Shown here in pieces: positions 1 through 9,190 of a DNA stretch of 34,296 nucleotides. The stretch is from NCBI GenBank assembly GCA_019244395.1, contig JAFASQ010000140.1, positions 1 through 34,296 of the forward strand, given 5' to 3'. This DNA is from Solirubrobacterales bacterium (GTDB lineage: Bacteria; Actinomycetota; Thermoleophilia; Solirubrobacterales; Solirubrobacteraceae). The notes beneath the pieces are model-generated. The model saw only the letters and a program-made list of their open reading frames with translations. It did not search any database and had not been told where the DNA came from. Every line of letters begins with the position of its first letter. Within the stretch, counting starts at the first letter, position 1. The position numbers were made by a program, and so were the translations under genes.

Positions 1-1
1 G

Positions 2-604
2 CTCTCACAGCGCGGCGCCGACCGCGTGAGCGGCTACTCGACCGGGATGCGCCAGCGCCTCGGGATCGCCGCCGCCCTGCTCCGGGCGCCGGCGCTCTTG
101 TTGCTCGACGAGCCGACCAGTGGGCTCGACCCCGCCGGCGTGCGCGATGTGGGCGCCCTGCTGCGCCGGCTGGCCTTCGAGGGCGTCGCGGTCCTGGTCT
201 CGAGCCACCTGATCGGCGAGATCGAGGGCATGTGCGATTCGTTCACGGTGCTCCGGCACGGGCGCGTGGTGTGGAGCGGCAGCGCGGCGCGGCTGCGCGA
301 GGCCGCGCCGGGCTCGGCGTTCCGGCTCCTCACGAGCGATGACCGGCGGGCGCTGGAGTTGGCGAGCGGTCACGGCGGCGTCTCGATCACGCGTTCGCCT
401 GCCGGAGAGCTGCGGCTCGCCGCGCGCACCAAGTCTTTGGATACGTTCGTCTTGGAGCTCGGTCAGGCGGGCGTGGCGATCCGCCGGCTCGAGCTGCTGG
501 TCAGCCCGCTCGAGTCGATGTTCTTCGCCCTGACCGGCGAGGTGGAGGTCGAGGATCCGGTGGCACTCGCCGAGCTCGCCGACGAGGTTCTGGCCGGCAC
601 GTGA
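2..604 (+). CDS. ABC transporter ATP-binding protein (5' truncated by the window edge)
   Basis: This is the C-terminal two thirds of an ABC ATPase that powers the permease encoded next. The frame is open from base 2. It starts just before the ABC signature, which here reads YSTGM instead of LSGGQ. A Walker B segment (LLLLDEPTSGLDP) and the switch histidine (VSSHL) follow. The Walker A region lies outside the window. After the nucleotide-binding domain come about 100 residues typical of the C-terminal extension of ABC-2 exporter ATPases. Its stop overlaps the permease start by four bases (GTGA at 601-604), so the two are translationally coupled. A GTG at 26 is an internal codon, not the true start. 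The substrate cannot be told from the sequence. Confidence 0.9.
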   Translation, partial: LSQRGADRVSGYSTGMRQRLGIAAALLRAPALLLLDEPTSGLDPAGVRDVGALLRRLAFEGVAVLVSSHLIGEIEGMCDSFTVLRHGRVVWSGSAARLREAAPGSAFRLLTSDDRRALELASGHGGVSITRSPAGELRLAARTKSLDTFVLELGQAGVAIRRLELLVSPLESMFFALTGEVEVEDPVALAELADEVLAGT

Positions 605-1941
605 GCGCTCTTGCTCCTGGAGTGAGCGTGGCGGGCGCGCCGGCGCGGCCGGTCGGTGGCGTGCGCGCGGCCTACCGGACCGAGCGGCGCAAGCTGGCCA
701 GCCAGCTCGCCCCGCGGTTGCTCGCGCTGGTCTGCCTGCTCGGGCCATTCGCGTTCGCTGGAGTCTTGAAGGTGCAGAGCGGCAGCCCGGCCGACACGCT
801 GTACGGCGTGTGGGTGCATTCGTCGGGGTTCGCGCTCTCGCTCGTGGTGCTCAGCTTCTCGGGCGCCTGGGGGCTGCCACTGATGGCCGGCGTCCTGGCC
901 GGCGACCTGTTCGCGTCCGAGGATCGCCACGGGACCTGGAAGACCGTCCTCACCCGGTCCTGCACGCGGCGGCACCTGTTCGCCGGCAAGCTGCTGGCGG
1001 TGACGGCGTTCGCGCTCGGGCTGCTCACGCTGCTGGCCCTGTCCAGCGTGGCCGCCGGCGTGCTGCTGGTGGGCGTGCATCCTCTGGTCAGCCTGAGCGG
1101 GACGTTGATGTCGAGCGGCCGCTCGCTCGTCCTGGTGGCGGTGGCGTGGCTGGCGTGCGCGCCACCGATGCTGGCCTTCGTCAGCCTCGCGGTGCTGCTC
1201 TCGGTGACGACGCGCAACGGGATCGTCGGGGTGCTCGGGCCGGCGGTGGTGGACCTGGCCATGCAGCTGCTCGCGCTGGTCGGAAGCGGCGTGTGGCTGC
1301 ACTCACTGCTGGTCGCCTCCGCGTTCGACGCATGGCATCCGCTGTTCGTGTCAGCGCCGTTCTTCGGACCGCTCGTGGTCGGCGAGCTGGTCAGCCTGAT
1401 CTGGATCGCGGTCTGCCTGGGCGCCTCGTGGCTGCACCTGCGCCGGCGCGACTTCGCCGGCGCCACGACCAGCCGCCGGCCGGGATGGGTGCTCCCGGTC
1501 CGGGTCGCGGTGGCGAGCGCGGCGCTGATCGCGGTCCTGGCCCTGGCCGGCAACTGGGGTCCGAAGGGGATCACGGCGACGCGCTTGAAGGCGAGCATCA
1601 CGCCGACGTTTAACAACTTGACCCTTTTGCAGCAGCAACAGCTGGGACGCGAGGTCCCGGCGGGCGCGAAGCTGAACGTACTGCCGAGCTGCAGCCGCCG
1701 AGGCAGCGCGCCGGCTGGACCGGGAGATTGGGCCTGCACGCTGACGGTGTTCATCCCGCAGCCCGGCGCGGTGCCGTTTCAGCAGACGCCCGTTACCTAC
1801 GACGTCACCGTGCAATCCAACGGGTGCTGGAAGGCACAGTCGCCACCGTCGTTCGTCGGACAGCAGACCATGCGCGATGCGGACGGCCGCCAGGTGGTCA
1901 ACCCGCTGTTCGTGATGTATGGCTGCCTGAACACGTTGTAG
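601..1941 (+). CDS. ABC-2 type transporter permease with C-terminal extracytoplasmic domain
   Basis: Membrane partner of the preceding ATPase, 446 residues, GTG start overlapping the ATPase stop by 4 bases. I count about seven hydrophobic segments between residues 30 and 320, beginning after a basic N-terminus, with a cytoplasmic loop containing ASEDRHGTWKTVLTRS, the usual pattern of ABC-2 permeases (first large loop with an acidic and RGTW/HGTWK-like motif). After the last membrane segment there are roughly 120 non-membrane residues with four cysteines (around residues 362, 376, 409 and 442). These are probably outside the membrane and possibly disulfide bonded. That tail is not a usual part of ABC-2 permeases. 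The substrate is unknown; export is more likely than import because no binding protein is seen. Confidence 0.85.
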   Translation: MSALAPGVSVAGAPARPVGGVRAAYRTERRKLASQLAPRLLALVCLLGPFAFAGVLKVQSGSPADTLYGVWVHSSGFALSLVVLSFSGAWGLPLMAGVLAGDLFASEDRHGTWKTVLTRSCTRRHLFAGKLLAVTAFALGLLTLLALSSVAAGVLLVGVHPLVSLSGTLMSSGRSLVLVAVAWLACAPPMLAFVSLAVLLSVTTRNGIVGVLGPAVVDLAMQLLALVGSGVWLHSLLVASAFDAWHPLFVSAPFFGPLVVGELVSLIWIAVCLGASWLHLRRRDFAGATTSRRPGWVLPVRVAVASAALIAVLALAGNWGPKGITATRLKASITPTFNNLTLLQQQQLGREVPAGAKLNVLPSCSRRGSAPAGPGDWACTLTVFIPQPGAVPFQQTPVTYDVTVQSNGCWKAQSPPSFVGQQTMRDADGRQVVNPLFVMYGCLNTL

Positions 1942-1961
1942 GCGCTTCGGGCCGGGCCGTC

Positions 1962-2576
1962 CTACGGGTCGGCGAGCCGCGGCTGCCCACTCTCCACGGC
2001 CAGGAGCAGGCGCTTGCGCTCCAGGCCCCCCGTGTAGCCGCCCAAACCGCCGCCCGAGTGCAAGATGCGGTGGCAAGGGACGACGATCGGGATCGGGTTC
2101 GACCCCAGCGCGTTGCCCGCGGCGCGGAAGGCCAGCGGGCTGCCGGCCTGCGCCGCCACCTGCTTGTAGGTCGAGGTGGCGCCGTAGGGCACGTTGGCCG
2201 TCGCCTGGAGGACCCGGCGGGTGAAGCCGTGCGTGAGGCGCCAGTCGAGCGGGAGCTCGAAGCGCCGGCGGGCGCCGGCGAAGTACTGGTCGAGCTCCCG
2301 GCGCGGCTCGTCGAGCTCGTGGCGAGCGGCGAGGATGCGCGGCGAGACCTTCGTCGCCAGCTGCTCGAGCACGCTGTCGGCGCCCTCGTGGTCCACGTAC
2401 GCGAGGCGGACGAGACCTCGCGGGGTGGTGGCCAGGAGCAGCGTGCCCAGCGGCGAGTCGAGGGTGGCGAAGGCGACATCGAGCAGCCCAGCCGCCGCAG
2501 CGGCCTGGCTGAGGTCGGGCACGGGGTCGGTTCTCGGAGCACGCCGCCTGAGCTCGTGCTCGATCTCGGTCATCAT
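1962..2576 (-). CDS. ogt: Methylated-DNA--protein-cysteine S-methyltransferase (O6-alkylguanine repair)
   Basis: Suicide repair enzyme that moves the alkyl group from O6-alkylguanine to its own cysteine. The active-site motif PCHRI is present (Cys168 from the chosen start). It is followed by the glycine-rich GGLGGYTGG segment, and preceded by the helix-turn-helix DNA-binding part with NVPYGATSTYKQVA and the arginine-finger region FRAAGNALGSNP. The start is ATG at 2576, which overlaps the stop of the upstream sigma factor in an ATGA of four bases. This gives 204 residues, about 30 longer than ordinary Ogt; the extra piece is N-terminal (residues 1-32, charged and then Ala-rich) and has no assigned role. 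The operon with an ECF sigma factor and the nearby Ku gene suggest a damage-response setting. It is convergent with the ABC permease. Confidence 0.93.
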   Translation of the reverse strand: MMTEIEHELRRRAPRTDPVPDLSQAAAAAGLLDVAFATLDSPLGTLLLATTPRGLVRLAYVDHEGADSVLEQLATKVSPRILAARHELDEPRRELDQYFAGARRRFELPLDWRLTHGFTRRVLQATANVPYGATSTYKQVAAQAGSPLAFRAAGNALGSNPIPIVVPCHRILHSGGGLGGYTGGLERKRLLLAVESGQPRLADP

Positions 2577-3082
2577 CGTCGGTACTCCGTTCGCAGTCGT
2601 TTCAGTGCTTCGTGGACGTTCCGCCTCGCTGCGTCCTCGCTCGTCCCCATCACGGCCGAGATCTCGTCGTAGCCGGCGTCGGCCACGTAGCGGAGCGCTA
2701 CGGCGGTGCGCTGCTTCGGCGGGAGCTCGCGTACCCGGGCCCACAGATCGTCATCGCCCAGGCCCGCGCCGCCTGGCGCGGCCGGGGCAGGTGACGGTTC
2801 GGGCGGCTCGCCGCCCACCGCCACCGGCGCCCGGCGTCTGGCTCGGACGTGGTCAATCGCCTTGCGGTGCGCCACCGTGAAGATCCAGCTCTTGAGGTTC
2901 GACGCGTCGTGCAGCCTCGGGTAGGCGCGCAGCGCGGCCAGCCAGGTCTCCTGGTAGCAGTCATCGGCATCGGTGGCCCCCACGCTGGCGATCAGGAATC
3001 GATGGACGTCTCGGCCGTGAGCATCGAGCAGCGTCTGGAACGGCGGGAGGCGCACTGGAGATGGAACGCGTCGGCGGGCCAT
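2573..3082 (-). CDS. ECF-type RNA polymerase sigma factor
   Basis: Alternative sigma factor of 169 residues. Region 2 is seen around residues 20-85 (DCYQETWLAALRAY, then LKSWIFTVAHRKAIDHVRAR). Region 4 is seen around residues 115-165 (LPPKQRTAVALRYVADAGYDEIS, then a helix-turn-helix with SEDAARRNVHEALKRLR). The ATG at 3082 was chosen because the open frame upstream of it (to 3229) encodes an Arg/Cys-rich stretch unlike any sigma factor. No Shine-Dalgarno sequence is evident. No anti-sigma gene is adjacent; instead the stop overlaps the start of ogt. Regulation by DNA alkylation damage is an inference from that pairing. The linker between regions 2 and 4 is Pro/Gly-rich. Confidence 0.88.
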   Translation of the reverse strand: MARRRVPSPVRLPPFQTLLDAHGRDVHRFLIASVGATDADDCYQETWLAALRAYPRLHDASNLKSWIFTVAHRKAIDHVRARRRAPVAVGGEPPEPSPAPAAPGGAGLGDDDLWARVRELPPKQRTAVALRYVADAGYDEISAVMGTSEDAARRNVHEALKRLRTEYRR

Positions 3083-3160
3083 GACGTGAGATGGTGGCGC
3101 GCCGCGACGATGGAGTGCACAACGCGCGAAAGCGCCGTCGCGGCAGCGCCCCGCGCGCAA

Positions 3161-3183
3161 ATAAGCGCCTCGCAGGCGCTTAT
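3161..3183. promoter_or_regulatory. Perfect 10-bp palindrome in the divergent sigma/ku promoter region
   Basis: Arms ATAAGCGCCT (3161-3170) and AGGCGCTTAT (3174-3183) are exact reverse complements around a 3-base CGC centre. The site lies 78 bp upstream of the sigma-factor start and 137 bp upstream of ku. It is more AT-rich at its ends than its surroundings. There is no T-run following it on either strand long enough for an intrinsic terminator, so an operator for a dimeric regulator is the simplest reading. The regulator is unknown. Confidence 0.5.
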
Positions 3184-3284
3184 GTTGCCCAGGCCGATGA
3201 GTTCGGGGGCGATTTTGCGTCTTATGCACCGGCGCCGTTGTCGGGCCCGCGAGATGCCCGCGCCGGCAAGACGCCGCTCACCAC

Positions 3285-3311
3285 TTGCCACCGCCGAGGG
3301 TTCGCTATACA
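3285..3311 (+). promoter_or_regulatory. Possible ku promoter
   Basis: TTGCCA at 3285-3290 and TATACA at 3306-3311 resemble -35 and -10 boxes, but the 15-bp spacing is short. A start point 7 bases after the -10 would leave almost no leader before the ATG at 3321. Confidence 0.3.
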
Positions 3312-3320
3312 AGAGGTCAT

Positions 3321-4214
3321 ATGGCTAGAGCAATTTGGTCAGGAGCGATCAGCTTTGGGCTGGTCAACGTGCCGGTCAAGCTGTACACGGCGACGTCGCC
3401 CAAGACGGTCCGCTTCAACCAGCTGTCGGGCAAGACCGGCGCGCGGATCAGGCAAAAGAGAGTCGACCCGACGACCGACGAAGAGGTTTCCTACGAGGAC
3501 ATCGTCAAGGGCTACGAGATCACCCCCGACCGGTACGTGACGATCACCAACGAGGAGCTCGAGGCGCTCGACCCCAAGGCCACGAAGACGATCGACATCG
3601 AGGAGTTCGTCGACCTGGCCGAGATCGACCCGATCTACTACGACCACAACTACTACCTGGCGCCCACCGCCGGCGGGGCCAAGGCGTATCGGTTGCTGCT
3701 CGACGCGATGCGCGAGTCGGGCAAGATCGGGATCGGCAAGGTGGTGATCCGCTCCAAGCAGCAGCTGTGCGCGCTGCGGCCGGTGGGCGAGGTGCTGGCC
3801 CTAACGACGATGCTGTGGGGGGACGAGGTCCTCTCGCCCGACCGGCTCGATGAGATCGGCGAGATCGAGGAGGCGCAGGCGACCGACCGCGAGCTGAAGA
3901 TGGCCGAGCAGCTGATCGACTCGCTGTCGGCCGAGTTCGAGCCGGAAAAGTTCCACGACGAGTACCGCGAGCAGGTGCTCGAGATGATCGAGCGCAAGGC
4001 GGCCGGCGAGGAGATCGCCGTCCAGCCGCAGGCCGAGGAGCCGGCCGCGGCGCCGGACCTGATGGCCGCGCTCGAGGCGAGCCTGGCCGCGGTGCGCCCC
4101 TCCGACGACGACGAGCCCGCGCCCAAGCCGCGCCGCCGGGCGGCCGCGAAGAGCGCCGACGGCGACGGAGCGCCGGCGCGCAGCTCCCGGAGCCGCGCCA
4201 AGGCCAAGGGTTAG
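3321..4214 (+). CDS. ku: Ku DNA end-binding protein (non-homologous end joining)
   Basis: Homodimeric ring protein that binds DNA double-strand ends and recruits the LigD ligase. The N-terminus MARAIWSGAISFGLVNVPVK is the hallmark of bacterial Ku. The ATG at 3321 that precedes it was preferred over upstream in-frame codons; AGAGG at 3312-3316 is a weak, close ribosome site. The Ku core runs to about residue 250, including YYLAPTAGGAKAYRLL and ALRPVGEVLALTTM. It is followed by a Lys/Arg/Ala-rich tail (about residues 265-297), as in Ku proteins with extended basic C-termini that help DNA binding and bridging. The length is 297 residues. No ligD is present in the window. It is divergent from the sigma-ogt pair. 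Confidence 0.95.
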   Translation: MARAIWSGAISFGLVNVPVKLYTATSPKTVRFNQLSGKTGARIRQKRVDPTTDEEVSYEDIVKGYEITPDRYVTITNEELEALDPKATKTIDIEEFVDLAEIDPIYYDHNYYLAPTAGGAKAYRLLLDAMRESGKIGIGKVVIRSKQQLCALRPVGEVLALTTMLWGDEVLSPDRLDEIGEIEEAQATDRELKMAEQLIDSLSAEFEPEKFHDEYREQVLEMIERKAAGEEIAVQPQAEEPAAAPDLMAALEASLAAVRPSDDDEPAPKPRRRAAAKSADGDGAPARSSRSRAKAKG

Positions 4215-4582
4215 CAGCCGGGCGTCCCCGCGTTCACGCCCCGACAGTACCGCGGCTGGTCGCCATAATCGCGCCCTTGTCGTCATAAGCCCACGCCCCC
4301 TCCGTGGGTCCGCCGTGCGCCGGAGCCAACACTCGCCGTCGCACGACCCAGGCGCTGCCAACGCCAGGAGGAGGACGATCGCTGTGACCCATGGGCGCTT
4401 GATCGCGGGACGGGGATGCTAATGGCGCGAGCGCGCGTACACTTGCGAGCAGAATCATCGCCGAGCAGGATGCCCGGCGGGACCGCCCCAGGGGATAAAT
4501 CACACCACGCTAACGAGTCCCTAACTGGCGCTGGTAGTCTTCGCCGACCACTCCTCCGTGCGCCTGTCTGCATCCTCCACCC
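4215..4582. other. Intergenic leader region upstream of gltB (368 bp)
   Basis: No convincing gene of usual size. It contains the strongest Shine-Dalgarno-like run in the window (AGGAGGAGG, 4366-4374), which serves only a 12-codon reading frame. It also has a few TAnnnT boxes (CATAAT 4264-4269, TACACT near 4439, TAGTCT 4535-4540) without good -35 partners. An antisense frame here encodes a signal-peptide-like stretch but has no start codon. The gltB start itself has no Shine-Dalgarno sequence. I see no riboswitch I can name. Confidence 0.6.
4384..4422 (+). CDS. Possible 12-residue leader peptide (uORF) in the gltB leader
   Basis: GTG at 4384 follows AGGAGGAGG by 9 bases and opens a frame of 12 codons (MTHGRLIAGRGC) closed by TAA at 4420-4422. 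The ribosome site is far better than that of any real gene nearby, which is why I list it. It ends about 160 bases before gltB. No attenuator hairpin was identified between them. It may equally be a chance purine run. Confidence 0.25.
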   Translation: MTHGRLIAGRGC

Positions 4583-7500
4583 ATGTCCCGACGTATCGTT
4601 CCCCCAGGGGCCAATGGCCTCTACGACCCCGCCAACGAGCGGGATGGCTGCGGCATCGCGCTGGTGGCCAAGCTGTGGGGCGAGGCCAGCCACGCGGTGG
4701 TGGAGAAGGCGCTCGATGCGCTCGGGAACCTGGAGCATCGCGGGGCCGAGGGCGCCGATCCGAACACCGGTGACGGCGCCGGCATCCTGCTGCAGATCCC
4801 CGACGGCTTCCTGAGGGCGGCCGTCGCCGGCGTCGAGCTGCCCCCGGCCGGCCGTTACGGCGTGGGAGTCTGCTACCTGCCCACCGACCCGGAGCGGCGG
4901 GCGGTGCTCGAACGGCTGATCGAGGAGACGATCGAGGCCGAGGGCCAGCGGGCACTCTGGTGGCGCGACGTGCCGGTCGACGACCGCCACGTGGGCGACA
5001 CGGCGCGCCTGTCGGCGCCGGTCATCCGCCAGGTGCTGATCGGAGCGGGGGAAGACATCGCCGACCAGGCAACGTTCGAGCGCAAGCTGTACGTGATCCG
5101 GCGGGTGATCGAGCGGGCGGCGGGGCGCGATCTGGCCCTGCCGAGCTTCAGCAGCCGGACCATGATCTACAAGGGGATGCTGACCGCGCCGCAGCTCCCG
5201 CGGTACTTCACGGATCTGAGGGATCCCCGAGTGGCGTCGCGGCTGGCGCTCGTGCACTCGCGCTTCTCGACCAACACGTTCCCGAGCTGGGAGCTGGCCC
5301 ACCCGTACCGGATGATCGCCCACAACGGCGAGGTCAACACGCTGCGCGGCAACGTCAACTGGATGCGCGCGCGCGAGTCCCAGCTCGCCTCCGAGCTGTT
5401 CGGCGAGGATCTTGAGAAGGTGATCCCGGTGGTCCGCGAGGGCGGCTCGGACTCGGCCATCTTCGACAACGTGCTCGAGTTGCTCGTGCTGAGCGGGCGC
5501 TCGATCCCGCACGCGGTGATGATGATGGTGCCCGAGGCCTACCGGACGCGCAGGGATCTCGATCCGGACGTCAAGGGCTTCTACGACTTCCACTCCTGCC
5601 TGATGGAACCGTGGGACGGGCCGGCGGCGGTGGTGTTCACCGACGGGCGTGTGGCCGGCGCCGTCCTCGACCGCAACGGGCTGCGGCCGGGCCGCTGGAT
5701 TCAGGACACCGAGGGCTACGTCGTCCTGGCCTCGGAGACCGGGGTGATGACGGTGGCGCCCGAGCATGTGCAGCGCAAGGGCCGCCTGGCCCCCGGCAAG
5801 GTGTTCCTGGTCGACCTCGAGGAAGGCAAGATCGTTGCGGACGAGGACGTCAAGCGCCGGGTGGCTCGCCGCCAACCCTACGGTGCGTGGTACGAGCGCT
5901 CGGTCGTGCACATCGATGACCTCCCCGAGCGCGATCCGCGCACGCCGCGGATCGAGCCGCTGCGCTCAAAGCAGCTGGCCTTCGGCTACTCCCAGGAGGA
6001 CCTGCGGCTGATCATCGCGCCGATGGCCACCAAAGGCGAGGAGCCCGTGGCCAGCATGGGCAACGACGCCGCCCTGGCCGTGATGTCCGACCGCCAGCCG
6101 CCGCTGTTCGCGTACTTCAAGCAGCTGTTCGCGCAGGTGACCAATCCGCCGATCGACCCGATCCGTGAGTCCGTGGTGATGTCACTGCAGGCCGGCGTGG
6201 GCGCCGAGGTGAACCTGCTGCACGAGAGCCCCGAGCAGGCCCACCAGCTGGTCATGGACCAACCGATCCTGCGCAACCACGAGCTCGAGAAGCTCCGCCA
6301 GGTGTCGCACGAGATCTTCGATGCGGCCACGCTCGACATCACATGGCCGATCGAGCAGGGACATCCGGGGATGGAGGCGCGGCTCGAGGCGCTGTGCGAG
6401 GAGGCCGCCCGCTACGTCGACAACGGGGCCAACATCCTGATCCTGTCCGACCGCAACCTGGGCGCCGAACGGGTGGCCATGCCCTCGCTGCTGGCCGTGG
6501 CGGCCGTCCACCACCATCTGGTCCGACGGGGCACGCGCCTGCGCACCGGGCTGGTGATCGAGTCCGGCGAGCCGCGCGACATCCACCACATGGCGACGCT
6601 GATCGGCTACGGCGCGGCGGCCATCAACCCGTACGTGATGTTCGAGTCGCTCGACGAACTGGCCGACCGATCCCTGCTCCCGGTCGATCTCACGCGCGAG
6701 GAGGCGGAGAAGCGGATCGTCAAGGCGATCGGCAAGGGCCTGATGAAGACGATCTCGAAAATGGGGATCTCGACCATCCAGTCCTACTGCGGGGCGCAGA
6801 TCTTCGAGGCGGTGGGGCTCGAGCGCGAGCTGATCGACAAGCACTTCACGGGCACGGCGTCGCGGATCGGCGGGGTCGGGCTCGAGCAGCTCGCGCAGGA
6901 GGCGATCGAACGCCACTTCCGGGCCTATCCCCGCACCGAGCGCGAGGTGCTCCCGGTCGGCGGCGTGCTCCAGTGGCGCCGTCACGGCGAGCTCCACGTG
7001 TGGAACCCCGACACGATCGCCACCCTCCAGCACGCGGTGCAGGGGGTCAACGGAGACCCACGCGAGACCTACGCCGAGTACGCCCGCATGGCCAACGAGG
7101 AGTCGGTGCGCCGGGGGCTGTTGCGCGGGCTGATGACATTCCGGGCGGCGGGCGAGCCGGTCCGAATCGAGGAGGTCGAGCCCGCCACCCGGATCGTCAA
7201 GCGCTTCACCACCGGCGCGATGAGCCTCGGCGCGCTCGGCCGCGAGGCGCACGAGACGCTGGCCATCGCGATGAACCGGCTGGGCGCGCGCTCCAACACG
7301 GGCGAGGGCGGCGAGGACGCCTCGCGCTATACGTCCGATCCAAACGGCGATTCGAGACGTTCGGCGATCAAGCAGGTGGCGTCGGGACGGTTCGGCGTCA
7401 CGATCCACTACCTGGTCAACGCCGATCAGCTCCAGATCAAGATGGCCCAGGGGGCCAAGCCGGGGGAGGGTGGCCAACTGCCGGGGCACAAGGTCGACGG

Positions 7501-9184
7501 GTACATCGCGTGGCTGCGCAACTCGACGCCGGGCGTGGGGCTGATCTCGCCGCCGCCCCACCACGACATCTACTCGATCGAGGACCTCAAGCAGCTGATC
7601 TACGACCTGCGCTGTGCCAACCCGACGGGCTCGGTGTCGGTGAAGTTGGTCAGCGAGGTCGGGGTGGGCACGGTGGCGGCCGGCGTGGCCAAGGCCAACG
7701 CCGACCACGTCACGATTGCCGGCCACGACGGCGGCACCGGCGCCTCGCCGCAGTCCTCGATCCAGGGGGCCGGCGTGCCGTGGGAGATCGGGCTGGCCGA
7801 GACCCAGCAGACGCTGCTCCTCAACGACTTGCGCTCCCGGATCGTGGTCGAGGTGGACGGCGGGATGCGTACCGGGCGCGACGTGGTGGTGGCCGCGCTG
7901 CTGGGCGCCGACGAATTCGGGTTCTCGACCGCGCCGCTGATCGCGATGGGCTGCATCATGATGCGCGTCTGCCACCTGAACACCTGCCCGGTGGGGATCG
8001 CCACGCAGGATCCGGAGCTCCGCCGGCGCTTCCGCGGCACGCCCGAGCAGGTGGTCAACTACCTGATGCTGGTGGCCGAGGAGGTGCGTGAGATCATGGC
8101 CTCGCTCGGCGTGCGGCATTTCGAGGACATGATCGGACGGACCGAGCTGCTCGACTCCGACCGGGCGATCGACCACTGGAAGGCCGGCCGGGTTGATCTG
8201 TCGATGGTGCTCCAGCCACCCGACCTGCCGGCGGGGACGCCGCGCTGCCGGACGCGGCCGCAGCAGCCGGTGCTCGACGATGCCTTGGACTGGGAGCTCG
8301 TGCGGCGGTGCACGCCGGCGTTGGAGGGTCGCGACGGGGTGAAGCTGGGCCCGATCCCGGTGAGGAATGTGAACAGGACCGTTGGCGGGATTCTGAGCGG
8401 TGAGATCGCGCGCCGGCATGGCGCCGGCGGGCTACCCGAGGGCACGATCGAGATCTCGTTCACCGGTTCGGCCGGCCAGAGCTTCGCGGCGTGGCTGGCG
8501 CCGGGCGTGACGTTCTCGCTGCGCGGCGAGACCAACGACTACGCCGGTAAGGGCCTGTCCGGCGGCGTGGTCTCGGTCCGCCCGCCCGAGAAGCACCGCT
8601 TCCGGGCCGAGGAGAACATGATCGTCGGTAACACCGTGCTGTACGGCGCCACGGCCGGACGGGCGTTCTTCCGCGGGCTGGCCGGCGAGCGGTTCGCCGT
8701 GCGGAACTCGGGCGCCTGCGCCGTGGTCGAGGGGGTGGGCGACCACGGGTGCGAGTACATGACCGGCGGGCGGGTGGTCGTGCTCGGCCGGACCGGCCGG
8801 AACTTCGCGGCCGGGATGAGCGGGGGGATCGCCTACGTATGGGACGTCGACCGGCGCTTCGAGGGTCGGTGCAATCTCGAGCTGGTCGACCTGGAGGAAC
8901 TGTCGGCGGCCGATGAGACCGAGGTGCGGGACCTGATCGCCGAGCACGTGGCGCGCACCGGCTCACTGGTGGCGCGCAACGTCCTGGCCTCGTGGGACCG
9001 GGGCACGCGCGATCGGTTCCTCAAGGTGATGCCGCGGGACTACAAGCGGGCGCTGGCCGAGGCGGTGGCGCGAGCCGAGGCGGGGGCGCGCAACGAGGTA
9101 GGGGCGCGCAACGAGGGAGGGGCGGGAGACGAGGCGGGGGCGCGAGGCGAGGCGGGGTCGCGCGGCGAGGCCGTCGAGGCGTAG
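4583..9184 (+). CDS. gltB: Glutamate synthase (NADPH) large subunit
   Basis: Converts glutamine and 2-oxoglutarate into two glutamates, with the small subunit supplying electrons. It has 1533 residues with the full domain order. The N-terminal class II amidotransferase has nucleophile Cys23 ([12 protein letters not shown]), exposed after removal of a propeptide. A central domain spans about 460-740 and the FMN-binding synthase domain about 800-1190. The latter carries the 3Fe-4S cysteines Cys1124, Cys1130 and Cys1135 (C-x5-C-x4-C). The beta-helix GXGXG domain runs about 1260-1440. The ATG at 4583 places the propeptide at the usual length. No Shine-Dalgarno sequence is present. The last 40 residues are a Gly/Ala/Glu/Arg hexapeptide repeat not normal for the family. 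gltD follows after 6 bases. Confidence 0.97.
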   Translation: MSRRIVPPGANGLYDPANERDGCGIALVAKLWGEASHAVVEKALDALGNLEHRGAEGADPNTGDGAGILLQIPDGFLRAAVAGVELPPAGRYGVGVCYLPTDPERRAVLERLIEETIEAEGQRALWWRDVPVDDRHVGDTARLSAPVIRQVLIGAGEDIADQATFERKLYVIRRVIERAAGRDLALPSFSSRTMIYKGMLTAPQLPRYFTDLRDPRVASRLALVHSRFSTNTFPSWELAHPYRMIAHNGEVNTLRGNVNWMRARESQLASELFGEDLEKVIPVVREGGSDSAIFDNVLELLVLSGRSIPHAVMMMVPEAYRTRRDLDPDVKGFYDFHSCLMEPWDGPAAVVFTDGRVAGAVLDRNGLRPGRWIQDTEGYVVLASETGVMTVAPEHVQRKGRLAPGKVFLVDLEEGKIVADEDVKRRVARRQPYGAWYERSVVHIDDLPERDPRTPRIEPLRSKQLAFGYSQEDLRLIIAPMATKGEEPVASMGNDAALAVMSDRQPPLFAYFKQLFAQVTNPPIDPIRESVVMSLQAGVGAEVNLLHESPEQAHQLVMDQPILRNHELEKLRQVSHEIFDAATLDITWPIEQGHPGMEARLEALCEEAARYVDNGANILILSDRNLGAERVAMPSLLAVAAVHHHLVRRGTRLRTGLVIESGEPRDIHHMATLIGYGAAAINPYVMFESLDELADRSLLPVDLTREEAEKRIVKAIGKGLMKTISKMGISTIQSYCGAQIFEAVGLERELIDKHFTGTASRIGGVGLEQLAQEAIERHFRAYPRTEREVLPVGGVLQWRRHGELHVWNPDTIATLQHAVQGVNGDPRETYAEYARMANEESVRRGLLRGLMTFRAAGEPVRIEEVEPATRIVKRFTTGAMSLGALGREAHETLAIAMNRLGARSNTGEGGEDASRYTSDPNGDSRRSAIKQVASGRFGVTIHYLVNADQLQIKMAQGAKPGEGGQLPGHKVDGYIAWLRNSTPGVGLISPPPHHDIYSIEDLKQLIYDLRCANPTGSVSVKLVSEVGVGTVAAGVAKANADHVTIAGHDGGTGASPQSSIQGAGVPWEIGLAETQQTLLLNDLRSRIVVEVDGGMRTGRDVVVAALLGADEFGFSTAPLIAMGCIMMRVCHLNTCPVGIATQDPELRRRFRGTPEQVVNYLMLVAEEVREIMASLGVRHFEDMIGRTELLDSDRAIDHWKAGRVDLSMVLQPPDLPAGTPRCRTRPQQPVLDDALDWELVRRCTPALEGRDGVKLGPIPVRNVNRTVGGILSGEIARRHGAGGLPEGTIEISFTGSAGQSFAAWLAPGVTFSLRGETNDYAGKGLSGGVVSVRPPEKHRFRAEENMIVGNTVLYGATAGRAFFRGLAGERFAVRNSGACAVVEGVGDHGCEYMTGGRVVVLGRTGRNFAAGMSGGIAYVWDVDRRFEGRCNLELVDLEELSAADETEVRDLIAEHVARTGSLVARNVLASWDRGTRDRFLKVMPRDYKRALAEAVARAEAGARNEVGARNEGGAGDEAGARGEAGSRGEAVEA
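9077..9166 (+). repeat. 18-bp tandem repeat in the 3' end of gltB
   Basis: Five consecutive 18-bp units, each beginning GAGG, run in phase with the gltB frame, followed by a partial sixth to the stop codon. The units encode [24 protein letters not shown] and EAGSRG, then EAVEA. The first two units differ at only two positions; later ones diverge more. Confidence 0.9.
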
Positions 9185-9190
9185 GTTTCG

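Noticed and set aside
4234-4503. Small minus-strand frames in the gltB leader, one with a signal-peptide-like hydrophobic stretch (TAIVLLLALAAPGSC)
   Set aside because: The hydrophobic frame is preceded by a stop and has no ATG, GTG or TTG; the frame with a start does not encode the hydrophobic stretch. It then runs antisense into ku.
4439-4540. Possible gltB promoter boxes (TACACT, TAGTCT)
   Set aside because: No -35 at suitable spacing for either; too weak to list as a promoter.
4283-5911. 542-codon minus-strand frame across the gltB leader and 5' end
   Set aside because: Antisense shadow of gltB with no domain and biased composition.
6182-8419. 745-codon open frame on the minus strand inside gltB
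   Set aside because: It is antisense to a certain gene and reads as His/Arg/Asp/Leu-rich sequence, the usual shadow of GC-rich coding DNA.
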